Assembly (NCBI RefSeq): GCF_003471165.1 | Contig: NZ_QRIL01000001.1 | Coordinates: forward strand, 229,608-293,607 | Direction of reading: 5' to 3' | DNA: 64,000 nucleotides | Source of the DNA: Ruminococcus sp. AM22-13 | GTDB taxonomy: Bacteria > Bacillota > Clostridia > Lachnospirales > Lachnospiraceae | In this document: in pieces, positions 1-10,333 of the stretch | Numbering within the stretch: position 1 is the first letter of the stretch | How the letters are laid out: every line of letters begins with the position of its first letter | Notes under the pieces: generated by a model | Told to the model about the DNA's origin: nothing | The model's database searches: none | Seen by the model: only the letters and a program-made list of their open reading frames with translations | Made by a program: the position numbers and the translations under genes

Positions 1-855
1 CGTCTCTTTCTGGACTTTTATTTTTTCTTCTTCAGCAATCATCCTTGCTTTTTCAGCTTCATCCCTTGCTTTTTCAGCAGAATCCGCTCTTTGGCGTTCC
101 CTTTCTGTATTTTTGCGTTCAGCTTCCTGACCTTTTTCATACATGATCGTATCTCTTTCAAATCCCTTCATATAACTCAACGACACCTCCCCGTCCCGCT
201 TTACAATATCCACCATCTTTTGGATATCTTTCAGCGTATCATTTACTGCATTTGTCTGGGTTGTGTTCTCCATATAATTCAGGAACTGCCGGAGTTCTTC
301 GGATATGTCATCACCTTTTGTTCCCTTAGTATACAGTACGGTTGTCTGAGCACCATCATCATATGGCATTTCCGGTTCTTCTACGCACATATTTCGTATT
401 GTATATTTCACCCTGTCGTAACCAAAAGGATCGTAATTACAGATAAAGATCACGCATACTCTCTTTAACTTTCCAAAATCCTCTCCTGATTTCAGGCTGC
501 GGCTGTCTATGATAGCATGATAAAAGCGGATCCTCTGTGGAAATGCGGCAATATACTTTGCCTTATCATTCTTATCCGGCTCCAGGTCATAAATAGATGC
601 ATCTTCTGACGCATCTATCTCAGCGCTGTCATCACTTTCTACATAAACATCCAGCCGGGCTCCCCTCAGATCCGTATTCAATCCTCCATAGGATTTCTGT
701 GCGATCACTTTCAGATTTCGAAACTCCTTGTTAAACAGAAGTTTCAGAATCTTTCGTGTAAACTTCTCTCCCATTTCAGGATATGTCATCATGGCATTGA
801 AGAGAAAATCATCCAACAGGTTTAACTCTTCCAGTTTTTTTCTTTCATTCTGCAT
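1..855 (-). CDS. Rpn-family PD-(D/E)XK nuclease / putative transposase, C-terminus off the window
   Basis: The reading frame is open from 855 to the window edge (285 codons) and has no stop inside the window. The protein begins MQNERKKLEELNLLDDFLFN and continues with features of the Rpn/PDDEXK_2 transposase-like family: RLDVYVE at the position of the nuclease acidic residues, an FPQRIRFYHAIIDS segment, and a C-terminal Lys/Glu/Arg-rich coiled coil at about residues 225-285. Family members are recombination-promoting DNA endonucleases, often multicopy and mobile. Two ATGs are in frame, at 861 and 855. The second is preferred because AAGGAG lies 7 nt before it but only 1 nt before the first. 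A strong promoter lies at 1007-1035. Family assignment is from recognisable motifs; activity is inferred. Confidence 0.75.
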   Translation of the reverse strand, partial: MQNERKKLEELNLLDDFLFNAMMTYPEMGEKFTRKILKLLFNKEFRNLKVIAQKSYGGLNTDLRGARLDVYVESDDSAEIDASEDASIYDLEPDKNDKAKYIAAFPQRIRFYHAIIDSRSLKSGEDFGKLKRVCVIFICNYDPFGYDRVKYTIRNMCVEEPEMPYDDGAQTTVLYTKGTKGDDISEELRQFLNYMENTTQTNAVNDTLKDIQKMVDIVKRDGEVSLSYMKGFERDTIMYEKGQEAERKNTERERQRADSAEKARDEAEKARMIAEEEKIKVQKET

Positions 856-1006
856 CTGCATGCTCCTTTCCTTATGATGGGGGAAGCAGCATGTTTCTGC
901 AGAATTTATATGTGCCGTTGTACTGTTTCCACCATATTTATTTCAGTCTCATACGTGGAATCAGATTGACCGAACGGCCTTAGAACTTTCCCAGATATGT
1001 AATTTT

Positions 1007-1035
1007 AGTGTAGCAAATGATGGCCGACGTGTCAA
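1007..1035 (-). promoter_or_regulatory. Sigma-A promoter of the Rpn-like gene
   Basis: On the minus strand TTGACA (1035-1030) is followed after 17 nt by TACACT (1012-1007), with TGC directly before the -10. It points at the Rpn-like gene and would give a 5' UTR of about 145 nt. Confidence 0.6.
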
Positions 1036-1048
1036 CCAGGGAATGAAG

Positions 1049-1081
1049 AAAGCCACAGGCTGGATGGGCGCCAGTCTGTGA
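1049..1081 (-). terminator. Probable terminator after the pilus operon
   Basis: On the minus strand CACAG-x-CTGG (1080-1071) pairs with CCAG-x-CTGTG (1063-1054) around a 7-nt loop, followed by GGCTTTCTT. It lies about 190 nt beyond the stop of the last pilus-locus gene. The T tract is weak. Confidence 0.45.
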
Positions 1082-1150
1082 CTCAGTTAGCTTTTTATAC
1101 TTTCTTTAGAGAACTTTTAAGACAAATTTCGTTTCTTTATTTTCCCGACA

Positions 1151-1200
1151 GGGGGTGCGACCCCAACCGGTCCCCCCCCCCCCGACCCCAACCAGTCCCT
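1151..1200. repeat. C12 homopolymer flanked by a near-perfect 15-bp direct repeat
   Basis: A run of 12 C lies at 1172-1183. It is flanked by copies of GACCCCAACCRGTCC at 1159-1173 and 1184-1198, which differ by one base. This is inside the 415-nt gene-free stretch 856-1270, which otherwise holds only the promoter and terminator listed separately. Confidence 0.7.
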
Positions 1201-1270
1201 GCGACTACCTCTGCATCCAGGAAAGTAAGAGGACGGGACTCCCAGTTCCAATCCAATATATCTCTTTATA

Positions 1271-4200
1271 TTAATCTAGCTCAAAAAGCTGACGCTGTTT
1301 TAATGAAACTGATGTCACTGATGAATTTTCTTTTAATTCACCATAAAGAGCCGCCTTACTTGTAACTTTAACATAAAGATTACAGTTATTCTTATAATTT
1401 CCACCTGATTCCTGCAAATACTGTTCAATATCTGATATACTGATCTTATACGCATCATTATCTCTGTCTTTCAGATGGAATAATCCGTCTGAAGTATCCA
1501 GAGTAACTACATCTGCATTCTTATTATACGGAATCATTTTTCCAATTACGGAATTAATAGACACGCTGTCCTCTATACTGTTTCCACCAATATAAAATTC
1601 AACAGTCATGTCCTCTTTATCCTGATCCTCCTGGCTGAGACTGGAACTGATCATATTATAATCCTTTATATTAATATAAAAATCCATATCTTTCTCCAGA
1701 GTATTGGCATCCGTTTGAGTCCAGCTCGTCTGATCCGTTGCATAATACCGGGTCTTCTCTACCTGCGCAGCAGGATTCAGTGTTTTTACGAAATCCACAT
1801 AAGGACTAACCGCGGTGATGTTTGCAGCAGCTACAATTGCATTAACAAAAAGATCTACTTCGTCTTTTCCGGTAACCTTTCTGTGTCCCACACCTGTATA
1901 GATAACATTACCACGACTGTAAAAATAATAGTTATTTCTTACATCATTAGGCGAATTCTGATAATAATCTCCACTCAGGCAATACCAGACTACAATATCG
2001 TTCTTTCCATCGCTGACTCCATTAATATCAAGATCTTTTTCCAGTGCCAGCTGATAATACTGTCCATGAGTGTTCGCAACGGTATATGTCTGACTGACCC
2101 CATCTTTTAATTTATAAGGATATTCTGTAATAATTCCATCATTTACTTTTGTGATGCTATTTACTTCATCCCCGGCTTTCATTTTAGTAATTTCTTTATT
2201 GGTGTATCCCTGCGTCTGCATATAACTCTGAGAACGGTTAGAATTCGTAACATAAGCTACATCACCAACCATCTGTTCCATATAATCAAAATCCACATCT
2301 GATGCATTTGCAGACAACATATTTCCGACTTTCAAAAGGCTTGAAATATTGGTATTTCCCCCTTTAATTGAATATGCCTCATCATTTGTAATTCCATAGC
2401 GGTCAAGTCCCGCTATACTACGAAACAGAGAATTAAGAGAATATCCCCAATCTTTTCTGTTATTGTTCCATAGCCATCCATCCTTGATCTGTTTTCCATC
2501 CTCTGTAACAGGATCGGCATCAAATTCTTCATAATACCAGTTAATATTTGATGTAGTGTCATGCGTAAAAATAACACTTTTACCATTCTGTATAAATCTC
2601 TTTATATTATCTACTGCACCATCCGTATTATCTATATTCTGATATACATCTCCAAATCCCAGAATCAGCATGTCCTTTTCATATAACAGTGAATCTTCTT
2701 TTTTTATTGTACCTTCTTTTAGCCCTTTCTGATTAGTTACATATTCTGTAACTGTTTTTGTATCAATATCCAATGTAAAATCTTCTACAGCAGACATTTC
2801 TTTATAAAACCAACTGTTATGATCATCCCAATCTGTTTTCAAATTCCATGTATGAAAATTAGCATCACCTCCAGATGGTATAATCTGTAAAACATGAATT
2901 ATCTGTTTACTATCTTGCTTATTACGCTTGGAATATCCGGTTACTGAAGTTCTAACGCTGGGATTGGAATTACTTACCAGCTGTAATTTCCAGTTAATAG
3001 CTTTGAAATAATCATAAGGAATCTTTCTTGACACCGTATAAGTCTTGCCAATCCGTAATTGATATACTCCGTCTTTTCTGGATAGTACATTTCCTACTTC
3101 ATCACATATTTCTATATACTTACTCTGCTCTTCTGCGTCGGAAAGGTTACCATCAAAATTCAGGTCAAAATATAGCTGACAATTATAAGTCGTACTGGCC
3201 GGTGTTGCATCTGAGTCATTTTTGACAGTAAATGTATATTCTATGTTTTCCTTATCTGCCGACAAATAGCCGGTATTGGATGAACTTTGACTTCCTCCTG
3301 TACGCGGAACTTCCGGCGGTCTTCCAGTGTCAGTAAACTCGATTACCGGTTTTGCAAGATTCGCAAAAAAAGTAAATTGTGAATCTGACAGTCCACTGAC
3401 TGTAGCTACATTTCCATATGAAAATGCCTCATTCAGAAACCTATAATACCAGGATGAGTTATCTACAGTCTGTGTAGATATTTTCCCACTTTTGCTGTCT
3501 ACCAGAGAATTTCCAAGTACAACCGGATATCCACTTTTTACAAAATCCAGTAACTCATTATATTGCTGTTTTGTAATGTCATTTCCCGACCCCCTGAATG
3601 ATCCCAGACCAGCATATTGTGTCTCTCCATTCTCTCCCGTATTATACAATTTTGTATCACGCATCTTTTTTTTGCCATTTGATCCTACAATATAATCAAT
3701 ATTCAGCATTCCCATAAGAGATAACTTTCTTATATCGTTCGAACCACTTCCTGTATGTATGTCATTCAAACTAATCGCACCGCCCACATGGGTATATAAC
3801 ATAGGTTTTGTACCATTAATCCTTATATCACGCGAACTTTCATTCAAAGAATCCCCAATGTAAATCATGTCATATTCAGAATTAATATCATCAACATGTC
3901 CTACATACTCAGATGCAGTCATAGATGTAACGGTAACCTGTGTCTGTATATTCTCACTATTAAAAAATTCCAGATGCGCACATGACGCTATCGTGTCACT
4001 CGTTGTATTGTTATGATATGCATTCGTTATTCTTATCGTTATTTTCTTTACATTTTTATAAGTTTTTCCATCTTTAAATGTATATGTTTTACTTGTATTA
4101 TCTGTTCTGTCTGTATATAATTCTTTGTCATTTGTTTCATCCTTTAACAGTTCCTTACCGTTTTTATCATACAGGCTTATTGAAAAATTCAGTATTTTTC

Positions 4201-7200
4201 CATTCTGATCCCCATTTGTACTATATCTTCTGGGGGTGTATATAAATCCGCTGATATCAGATGCCTTTTTCAGAGTTATCGTTAAAGTATGATTTCCTGA
4301 TGCATGATAATTCGTTCCACTGCTATTCCATGCTGAATGCCAGAATAAGTTTTGATCAGAATCTAAAATATTAGATGCTGGATGTTTCTCATTTCCTGAA
4401 TTTTGTTCACAATCAGCTGTCACCGTATCTATCTCAATTGGATCATTCGTTTTTTTGCCCAACCATCCTAATACGGTATTCTGATCAAGTGTACTTCCGG
4501 TTTTTGCCGGTTCTATTTCCAACACCTTAATACTGCTTTTCGTATTTAAATTACGTTTATACTGATAATTGATAATATACTCAATCGCTCTTGCCTGTGT
4601 CAGCTCTTTACTCAATAACTGAACCTTCGAGTTATTTGCGGAAAACGAACTTTCACTGTCAGAGTTTTCTTCTCCATCTGATAATGACTGCGATTCATCT
4701 GTTGTCTGTCCGATCTGACGATACTGGTTTTCACTTTCGATATATTTCAGAATCTCTTCAAATCCTTCCGACCTGCTTCCATCTGTAAATGTGCTTCCCT
4801 CTGATTCTGAATTGAAATTTGTATGAAAGTCTCTGTTTATTAAGCCAGAAGGATTGTCATCAGAAAAAGTATTTTTAAAGAAATAAACCATTCTGTCCAC
4901 ATAATGCCTATCTGCATCGTCCGGCTCTGTATAAGCAGAAAATGCCTCCAGCAAATCATTTTCTCTATATGCCTTTACAGAATTAATCATTACAGGGATG
5001 GTTCCCATCGCCTGCACTGCTTCAGTTGTGACGATTCCATTTACATAAATCAGATCATATTGTGACAGTTCACTGTCTGCAATTGTCGCAGTCTGTGCTG
5101 TCCCCGCTGAAAAGGCACTTGTACCATCGCTTTCACCATCTGAAAAATCGGCATCCGGTGTTCCGGATGTTACAGTCTCACTCTCTGCCTGCTGTGCATC
5201 TGTATTATCAGTGTCTGATGCAGCATCTGTTCCATCCTGGAATTCATCGGCTACATTATCATTTATTTCATTTTCAATAGAAACTAACTCAACTCCTGCT
5301 TCACTGACCATAGAATCAACCTCAGATGTTTCACCCCCGTCTTCCTGTAGCTCTTCTGTCTGTGATTCTTCTGTCTGCGCTTCTTCCTGCTGAGGTTCCT
5401 CCATCTGTGTTTCATCAGAAAGCTGATCCGTTTCAGAATCTGATGAAGCACCATCATCTCCGGCTGCACTGTCAGCAATATCAGCTGCCCCTTCTGCATT
5501 TTCCGTACTGACAGCTGCTGTTTGGATACCATATTTTTCGTTAAATTCCTGAGCCGTAATCGTATCAACTTTAATGTCAAAATTCGCAAACTGTTCTTCG
5601 TCATCAGGTGATAAATGAAATACGTATCGCTTAAACCAGTCGTGGTTTACATATCCGCCCTGATAAAATATATGATTTACTTCTACTGTCTGCTCCGGTT
5701 CCTGTTCATTCGGAATAAAATCATAATCTCCAGTTCCGGGAGTCAATTTATATTCTGCATCGGAAATATAATGCGTTGCAACTTTTCCATCACCGTCTGT
5801 TACTTTAATATAGGTATTTCCGTCATTCTGCGGATAAGACGCATAATACCATCCATAATATTGATAATCTGTAGGAAGTTTTGCATCAGCAGAAGCTTCA
5901 CAGCAGAAATATGCTTTTTCTACAGTGTAATAATAGTTGTAATCCAGACTGCTGTCTATTTTCTTTATGTCACTGTAAGGTACTGCCTGACGTCCGGTCA
6001 CTATGGAAAGAGGATATCTGGCAAGCTGTCCGCTTGCAGTATCCATTTTCCAGTACCAATATTGTCCATCTTCCAGTGTAATATCTTTCTCATTACGTAC
6101 GATCTGTGTTTTATTTGTGACACTTTCTGCATCTTTTTTCTGGTTGTCCTGTGCCAGAGCTTTGATCTTCTCCAGATCTCCTACCAGAGTATATTTATAA
6201 TACGGATACGCCTGTATATTTTCTCCCAGATAAATATACGGATTCTCTGTCGTTCCCTTTGTTTCTTCATTAGCAAATCCAAGCAGGATCGTTCGGCCTT
6301 TAGAAGTCTGTTCTTCCGCCTGTGCATTATCAGTCAGCTCATCTGCCATTCCTGCTGTCTGTGAAGTATCCTGTGAAGATGGAATCTGAGCATCGCCATC
6401 CGAAGTTCCGTCTCCAAAATTTCCTGTTGAAAACGCATCTGCTCCTGAATTATCTGATGTTTCCCCCGCAAATTCGGACTGTGAAGCAGCTGTTGTCTCA
6501 CTGCCATCATTTACAGTTGAAAATTCTGCTTCTTCTCCTGCAGTAAATGCCGAAGCTCCCTGTGGAGTATTATCCTGAATCAATACCGCTCTACTTTCAT
6601 CTACAACCGGATTTTCTCCTGGAAATTTAAAAATATTATTCTGGATATTATTTGCAATATCTTCTGTGAAATCTGCATATACATTTTCATAATATCCATA
6701 CTTTCCATTAGAATAATCATATTCTGGAAGAATGGTAGTCTGCCCTCTGTCATTTGCATCTTTTAATGCATTATTAACGTCTTCATTTTTTACTTCTGCA
6801 AATGTCAGCGCATATGGAGCCTGTGCTTCTTCATCATCAGAATAATAGAAATTTTCTATATTCTCACGATATTTGTTTGTTTTGGCATTATCTTCTGTGA
6901 CATTTTTACGAATTGGATAATAAGTCTGTTCCTCTTTCGTATACTGTCCGTTTCCGGCAGTGTTTTCCTGATAATGTCCCCGAATCTTTACTGTATCAGT
7001 TCTTGGATTGCCATCAGCATCTACGAAATCAACTCTTTTCCATCCGTCTTCAGAGGAAACAAAATACTGCTCCTTATATTCTGAGTATGCAAGCGGATAC
7101 TCTTCTGCGGAATCTCCGCAAAGACTCTCTATATTTTTCCCTGCGGAAGATACATTTCCGTTTTCGTCTGTTTTTTTATTCGTGGCAAATTCTTTTCGCT

Positions 7201-7522
7201 GCTTTTCCGACAGCTTACTTAACCCATCTTCCAGACTCGAAAAAGACATGGCATTTCCGTTTTCGTCTTTATACAGTTTGATATACGGCTCCTGACCGGA
7301 TACATAATACCCGATTTCTGCCTCAGCTTCAGAATCTACGATTTCGAGAATTCGAAAAGGTTCATCTTTGGATGTTTCATTTACGATTTCTTCAATACCT
7401 GGCATCATTGCAGGAGAGGCCTGTACGGAAATACTGGTCTGGAGCAATGCTCCAACTCCCAGTACTCCGGCTACAGTTACTGCAATGCCGGATAGTAGTA
7501 TTTTTTTACGTCTGATTTTCAT
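1271..7522 (-). CDS. Giant secreted protein (DUF5057-like) with an F5/8C-type domain, last gene of the pilus locus
   Basis: The protein has 2083 residues. It starts with a typical signal peptide (KIRRKKILLSGIAV, then a hydrophobic stretch ending near VQAS) and not with a prepilin motif. The early region (FRILEIVDSEAEAEIGYYV) resembles DUF5057 proteins. Residues about 300-400 and 690-800 are Ser/Glu/Gln/Asp-rich linkers. Residues about 1030-1186 look like a discoidin (F5/8 type C) carbohydrate-binding domain (HPASNILDSDQNLFWHSAW). The second half has repeated Rossmann-like segments ending in phrases such as DMLILGFGDVY and DMIYIGDSLN. No sortase motif is visible. ATG 7522 lies 12 nt after AGGAGG; an in-frame TTG at 7531 would add three residues. 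It starts 31 nt after the last prepilin gene, so it is probably co-transcribed and delivered with, or displayed by, the pilus. That role is inference. Confidence 0.7.
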   Translation of the reverse strand: MKIRRKKILLSGIAVTVAGVLGVGALLQTSISVQASPAMMPGIEEIVNETSKDEPFRILEIVDSEAEAEIGYYVSGQEPYIKLYKDENGNAMSFSSLEDGLSKLSEKQRKEFATNKKTDENGNVSSAGKNIESLCGDSAEEYPLAYSEYKEQYFVSSEDGWKRVDFVDADGNPRTDTVKIRGHYQENTAGNGQYTKEEQTYYPIRKNVTEDNAKTNKYRENIENFYYSDDEEAQAPYALTFAEVKNEDVNNALKDANDRGQTTILPEYDYSNGKYGYYENVYADFTEDIANNIQNNIFKFPGENPVVDESRAVLIQDNTPQGASAFTAGEEAEFSTVNDGSETTAASQSEFAGETSDNSGADAFSTGNFGDGTSDGDAQIPSSQDTSQTAGMADELTDNAQAEEQTSKGRTILLGFANEETKGTTENPYIYLGENIQAYPYYKYTLVGDLEKIKALAQDNQKKDAESVTNKTQIVRNEKDITLEDGQYWYWKMDTASGQLARYPLSIVTGRQAVPYSDIKKIDSSLDYNYYYTVEKAYFCCEASADAKLPTDYQYYGWYYASYPQNDGNTYIKVTDGDGKVATHYISDAEYKLTPGTGDYDFIPNEQEPEQTVEVNHIFYQGGYVNHDWFKRYVFHLSPDDEEQFANFDIKVDTITAQEFNEKYGIQTAAVSTENAEGAADIADSAAGDDGASSDSETDQLSDETQMEEPQQEEAQTEESQTEELQEDGGETSEVDSMVSEAGVELVSIENEINDNVADEFQDGTDAASDTDNTDAQQAESETVTSGTPDADFSDGESDGTSAFSAGTAQTATIADSELSQYDLIYVNGIVTTEAVQAMGTIPVMINSVKAYRENDLLEAFSAYTEPDDADRHYVDRMVYFFKNTFSDDNPSGLINRDFHTNFNSESEGSTFTDGSRSEGFEEILKYIESENQYRQIGQTTDESQSLSDGEENSDSESSFSANNSKVQLLSKELTQARAIEYIINYQYKRNLNTKSSIKVLEIEPAKTGSTLDQNTVLGWLGKKTNDPIEIDTVTADCEQNSGNEKHPASNILDSDQNLFWHSAWNSSGTNYHASGNHTLTITLKKASDISGFIYTPRRYSTNGDQNGKILNFSISLYDKNGKELLKDETNDKELYTDRTDNTSKTYTFKDGKTYKNVKKITIRITNAYHNNTTSDTIASCAHLEFFNSENIQTQVTVTSMTASEYVGHVDDINSEYDMIYIGDSLNESSRDIRINGTKPMLYTHVGGAISLNDIHTGSGSNDIRKLSLMGMLNIDYIVGSNGKKKMRDTKLYNTGENGETQYAGLGSFRGSGNDITKQQYNELLDFVKSGYPVVLGNSLVDSKSGKISTQTVDNSSWYYRFLNEAFSYGNVATVSGLSDSQFTFFANLAKPVIEFTDTGRPPEVPRTGGSQSSSNTGYLSADKENIEYTFTVKNDSDATPASTTYNCQLYFDLNFDGNLSDAEEQSKYIEICDEVGNVLSRKDGVYQLRIGKTYTVSRKIPYDYFKAINWKLQLVSNSNPSVRTSVTGYSKRNKQDSKQIIHVLQIIPSGGDANFHTWNLKTDWDDHNSWFYKEMSAVEDFTLDIDTKTVTEYVTNQKGLKEGTIKKEDSLLYEKDMLILGFGDVYQNIDNTDGAVDNIKRFIQNGKSVIFTHDTTSNINWYYEEFDADPVTEDGKQIKDGWLWNNNRKDWGYSLNSLFRSIAGLDRYGITNDEAYSIKGGNTNISSLLKVGNMLSANASDVDFDYMEQMVGDVAYVTNSNRSQSYMQTQGYTNKEITKMKAGDEVNSITKVNDGIITEYPYKLKDGVSQTYTVANTHGQYYQLALEKDLDINGVSDGKNDIVVWYCLSGDYYQNSPNDVRNNYYFYSRGNVIYTGVGHRKVTGKDEVDLFVNAIVAAANITAVSPYVDFVKTLNPAAQVEKTRYYATDQTSWTQTDANTLEKDMDFYINIKDYNMISSSLSQEDQDKEDMTVEFYIGGNSIEDSVSINSVIGKMIPYNKNADVVTLDTSDGLFHLKDRDNDAYKISISDIEQYLQESGGNYKNNCNLYVKVTSKAALYGELKENSSVTSVSLKQRQLFELD

Positions 7523-7553
7523 TTGAAACAATCTCCTCCTTATCCATATACCT

Positions 7554-10265
7554 CTAGTTATCAGTCACCGTTATCGTATAAGGTTCCGATTCTGTTTCCG
7601 TGCCTCTATCTGACTTATAGACAGCTGTAACGACATAAATTCCCGTTTTTTTCTTATCATATTCCAGTTTGAAAGTGTTATTTAAATTATTGGAGTACGG
7701 CAAAATATCTGTGCGTAACTCACCATCTTTTTTACATCTCCAAGTGATATGATCCGAATTTTTAATCTCCGCTCCATCAATTTCTAAATCAGCAGTTAAG
7801 TTAATCACATCGTCAATGGTGATTGTTGCGCTCTGGTTTTTTCCTTCACCTTCTACTCTAAAACGCGTAATAGGTTTTTCTAAAACTTCAATTGGAACTG
7901 AAGCTTCGTATATCTTAGGATTATCTCCAGTTCCAACCCATAAAAGATGGCTATTCTCTACGCTAATGCTTAATGTAGTATTTTGCTGCCATACTTGCAC
8001 ATCCCATGGAACAACGCCAGAAGAATCCAATCCTCCACTACTTGGATCAATCGACCACTTCGGTGTAGTTAATCCATCTTCTATTTCTGCTGTAGCATAT
8101 TCTGGTTTCCCAATTGAATATGGATTAGATAAATAAGTTTCTATTACTTTAGCCCTCAATGGATATTTATTTCCTATAACTACTGATGTCTTCGGTGATA
8201 CTATTTCCACGCCATGCACAACTCCAATATTAGCCACGCCTTTATACCGTCTTTTTATTACCTTTTTATTCTCATTTTCTACATAAAATGTCAATTCAGC
8301 AGATATAGAAAATCCCTGCTCGCTTTCATCAACATATAATTTAGCAGTATGCTGATCATTATAGAATAAATCATTACTAACAGACGTCTTTTCACTTGAA
8401 CTCTTTAAAATTTTCCACTGTACACTATATTTCCAAGAATAATCTGCTCTGTCTGCATCCACATAAAATCCGGTTGAAGCATTATAATAAGAACAATCAT
8501 ATGTATTACCAGGATATACAGTCGTAACATTCTGTCCGGATACTTTATTTTTACACCAGATATTCATACGATAAAAATCTGTATTAACACTAAATGTAGA
8601 ATGTCCCGTTGCCAAACTTCCACTATTTACTGAAACTGTCGCTTTTGCTTTCCATTCTCCATTTTCCTCGATTGTAAATGCATTTCCTTCCTGATATGTC
8701 ATTCCATCTACAGTAAACTGTGGCGTAGAGGACAAGTTTCTTTTTTTACCGCCAATATAATAATTATATTCTGGTGAAACTTTATTATCACCCAGATAAT
8801 ATTCACCCGATGGATTTATTATTTCAAGTCGAGCTAAATTTACAGTCGCTGTAGCCGAAAATGCTTTTCCACCTACTTCATAGGAAGCATTTACAGAAAT
8901 TACTCCATTTGCCTGAGATGTACCCTCGCTCTTTTCAATATTTATCAGACCATTTTCCTGAACTGTAGTTCCATTGGTTCCTCCGCTCCACACAACTTTT
9001 ACATAAGAATTTCCTGAATCTGTATTATCACTATATACTTCCGACCATTTTATATAATCATTTAAATCGTATGAAACAGTTTCTTCTGTATCCAAACCTA
9101 ATATAATTTCGACATTCTCTGTCTTGATCCCCGTCACCGTCTTAGTATTATTAATCTTAATCGTCACCGCTGCAGAAGTTACTGTCTGTTTTCCATCGGA
9201 TGTTTTTGCAGACACGATTACGGTGACTGTTCCGGTTGCATTGTCATTGATTGTAAGCTTTCCATATGTAGGATCAAGTTCCGGAAAATATCCTTTTTCT
9301 GTTCCATCTACAATTTCCCATTTCAATGTTGTCGGATCAATGGAACCATTTCCAGTCAGATTATATCCCAGGATTTTTGATTTGCCTGCATCGATAGAAT
9401 CCGGTGCACCAACGATATTAATCCTTACATCTGTACTGCTGGCTGTTGCGAAAGCATCATCCGGTTTCATGACCTGAATCCGGTTTCTGAGATTAACCGT
9501 GTGAAGTGTTTTCACTTTTTTCCCATTTTCTTCTGTAGTTAAACGGAAACGTACGATCCGTTCACTCTCCACCTTCGTCACATCTACTGTAAAATTCTCA
9601 ATTCCCTCTGCAAACACAGAACGTGCAATTAATTCTTTAGAATCTTTTGCCTTATCTGAACTGCCTCCGGAAACAACTCCATTACCACTATCATTGTCGG
9701 CTGATGCAAATACAGCAACTCCATTGTCCATGCTTTCTGCAGAAATCCCACTGGTATCCACTGTCTGCTGATTTTCTGAATTGTCGCCTGTGCCATTCTC
9801 ATTTTCTTCTTCCGTATTGCTACTTGCCTTTGTGTACTCACGCTGACTGTAATAAAGTTTTCCTTCACTTCCCACCCAGTCAAGCACATCAAAAACATAA
9901 CGGCTGGTTCCATCGCCATTTTCGTATTCATTGCATGCAATAAAAGTCTTTGATGCCGCATTAGAGTCATCAATGTCGCTGGTAATCTGCGTTCCCATAT
10001 CCGTTCCTGAACCATATGCATAATAAATACTTCTGTTTGCATCTATGATCAGGTCTTCAATCTCATCCAATGTTTCCTGTGCCTTCACCTGAGATTTCGT
10101 ATTTCCGGAAACGCCCCTAAAGAGGCTGGAACCCGTAGTAATCAATGTTACCACAACGCCGGAGAAAATTGCGATAATTGCCACTGTAACAATCATCTCT
10201 ATTAAAGTGAAACCGGCACTGTTATTTTTCTCTTTTCTGATTGTTCTTCTCTGTGTTCCTTTCAT
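7554..10265 (-). CDS. Large prepilin-like protein with bacterial Ig-like domains (PulG/PilW-type N-terminus)
   Basis: This 903-residue protein carries a class III signal: basic leader, then AG/FTLIEMIVTVAIIAIFS, with predicted cleavage after Gly18 and the conserved Glu at +5, so it should be cut by PilD and assembled into the pilus. After the hydrophobic helix there is a variable domain, then Ig-like strands from about residue 270 to the end (phrases such as GTVTVIVSAKTSDGKQTVTS and VTSAAVTIKINNTKTV) like Big-type adhesin repeats. The gene starts 68 nt after the preceding GspH/FimT-like gene and has an AGAGGAG site 10 nt before ATG. At this length it is far larger than a normal minor pilin (about 150-250 residues), suggesting a pilin fused to an exposed adhesive stalk. 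Confidence 0.8.
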   Translation of the reverse strand: MKGTQRRTIRKEKNNSAGFTLIEMIVTVAIIAIFSGVVVTLITTGSSLFRGVSGNTKSQVKAQETLDEIEDLIIDANRSIYYAYGSGTDMGTQITSDIDDSNAASKTFIACNEYENGDGTSRYVFDVLDWVGSEGKLYYSQREYTKASSNTEEENENGTGDNSENQQTVDTSGISAESMDNGVAVFASADNDSGNGVVSGGSSDKAKDSKELIARSVFAEGIENFTVDVTKVESERIVRFRLTTEENGKKVKTLHTVNLRNRIQVMKPDDAFATASSTDVRINIVGAPDSIDAGKSKILGYNLTGNGSIDPTTLKWEIVDGTEKGYFPELDPTYGKLTINDNATGTVTVIVSAKTSDGKQTVTSAAVTIKINNTKTVTGIKTENVEIILGLDTEETVSYDLNDYIKWSEVYSDNTDSGNSYVKVVWSGGTNGTTVQENGLINIEKSEGTSQANGVISVNASYEVGGKAFSATATVNLARLEIINPSGEYYLGDNKVSPEYNYYIGGKKRNLSSTPQFTVDGMTYQEGNAFTIEENGEWKAKATVSVNSGSLATGHSTFSVNTDFYRMNIWCKNKVSGQNVTTVYPGNTYDCSYYNASTGFYVDADRADYSWKYSVQWKILKSSSEKTSVSNDLFYNDQHTAKLYVDESEQGFSISAELTFYVENENKKVIKRRYKGVANIGVVHGVEIVSPKTSVVIGNKYPLRAKVIETYLSNPYSIGKPEYATAEIEDGLTTPKWSIDPSSGGLDSSGVVPWDVQVWQQNTTLSISVENSHLLWVGTGDNPKIYEASVPIEVLEKPITRFRVEGEGKNQSATITIDDVINLTADLEIDGAEIKNSDHITWRCKKDGELRTDILPYSNNLNNTFKLEYDKKKTGIYVVTAVYKSDRGTETESEPYTITVTDN

Positions 10266-10333
10266 GCAGCAATTTCTCCTCTTAACTTATTCTCTCCTTA
10301 TTTCCGGTTTTGCAGATCCGGTTTTATGCTGTT

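Noticed and set aside
5615..6364. 249-codon plus-strand frame inside the giant secreted-protein gene
   Set aside because: It has no ribosome site, an Ile/Phe/Cys-rich chance composition, and lies wholly opposite a well-supported coding frame.
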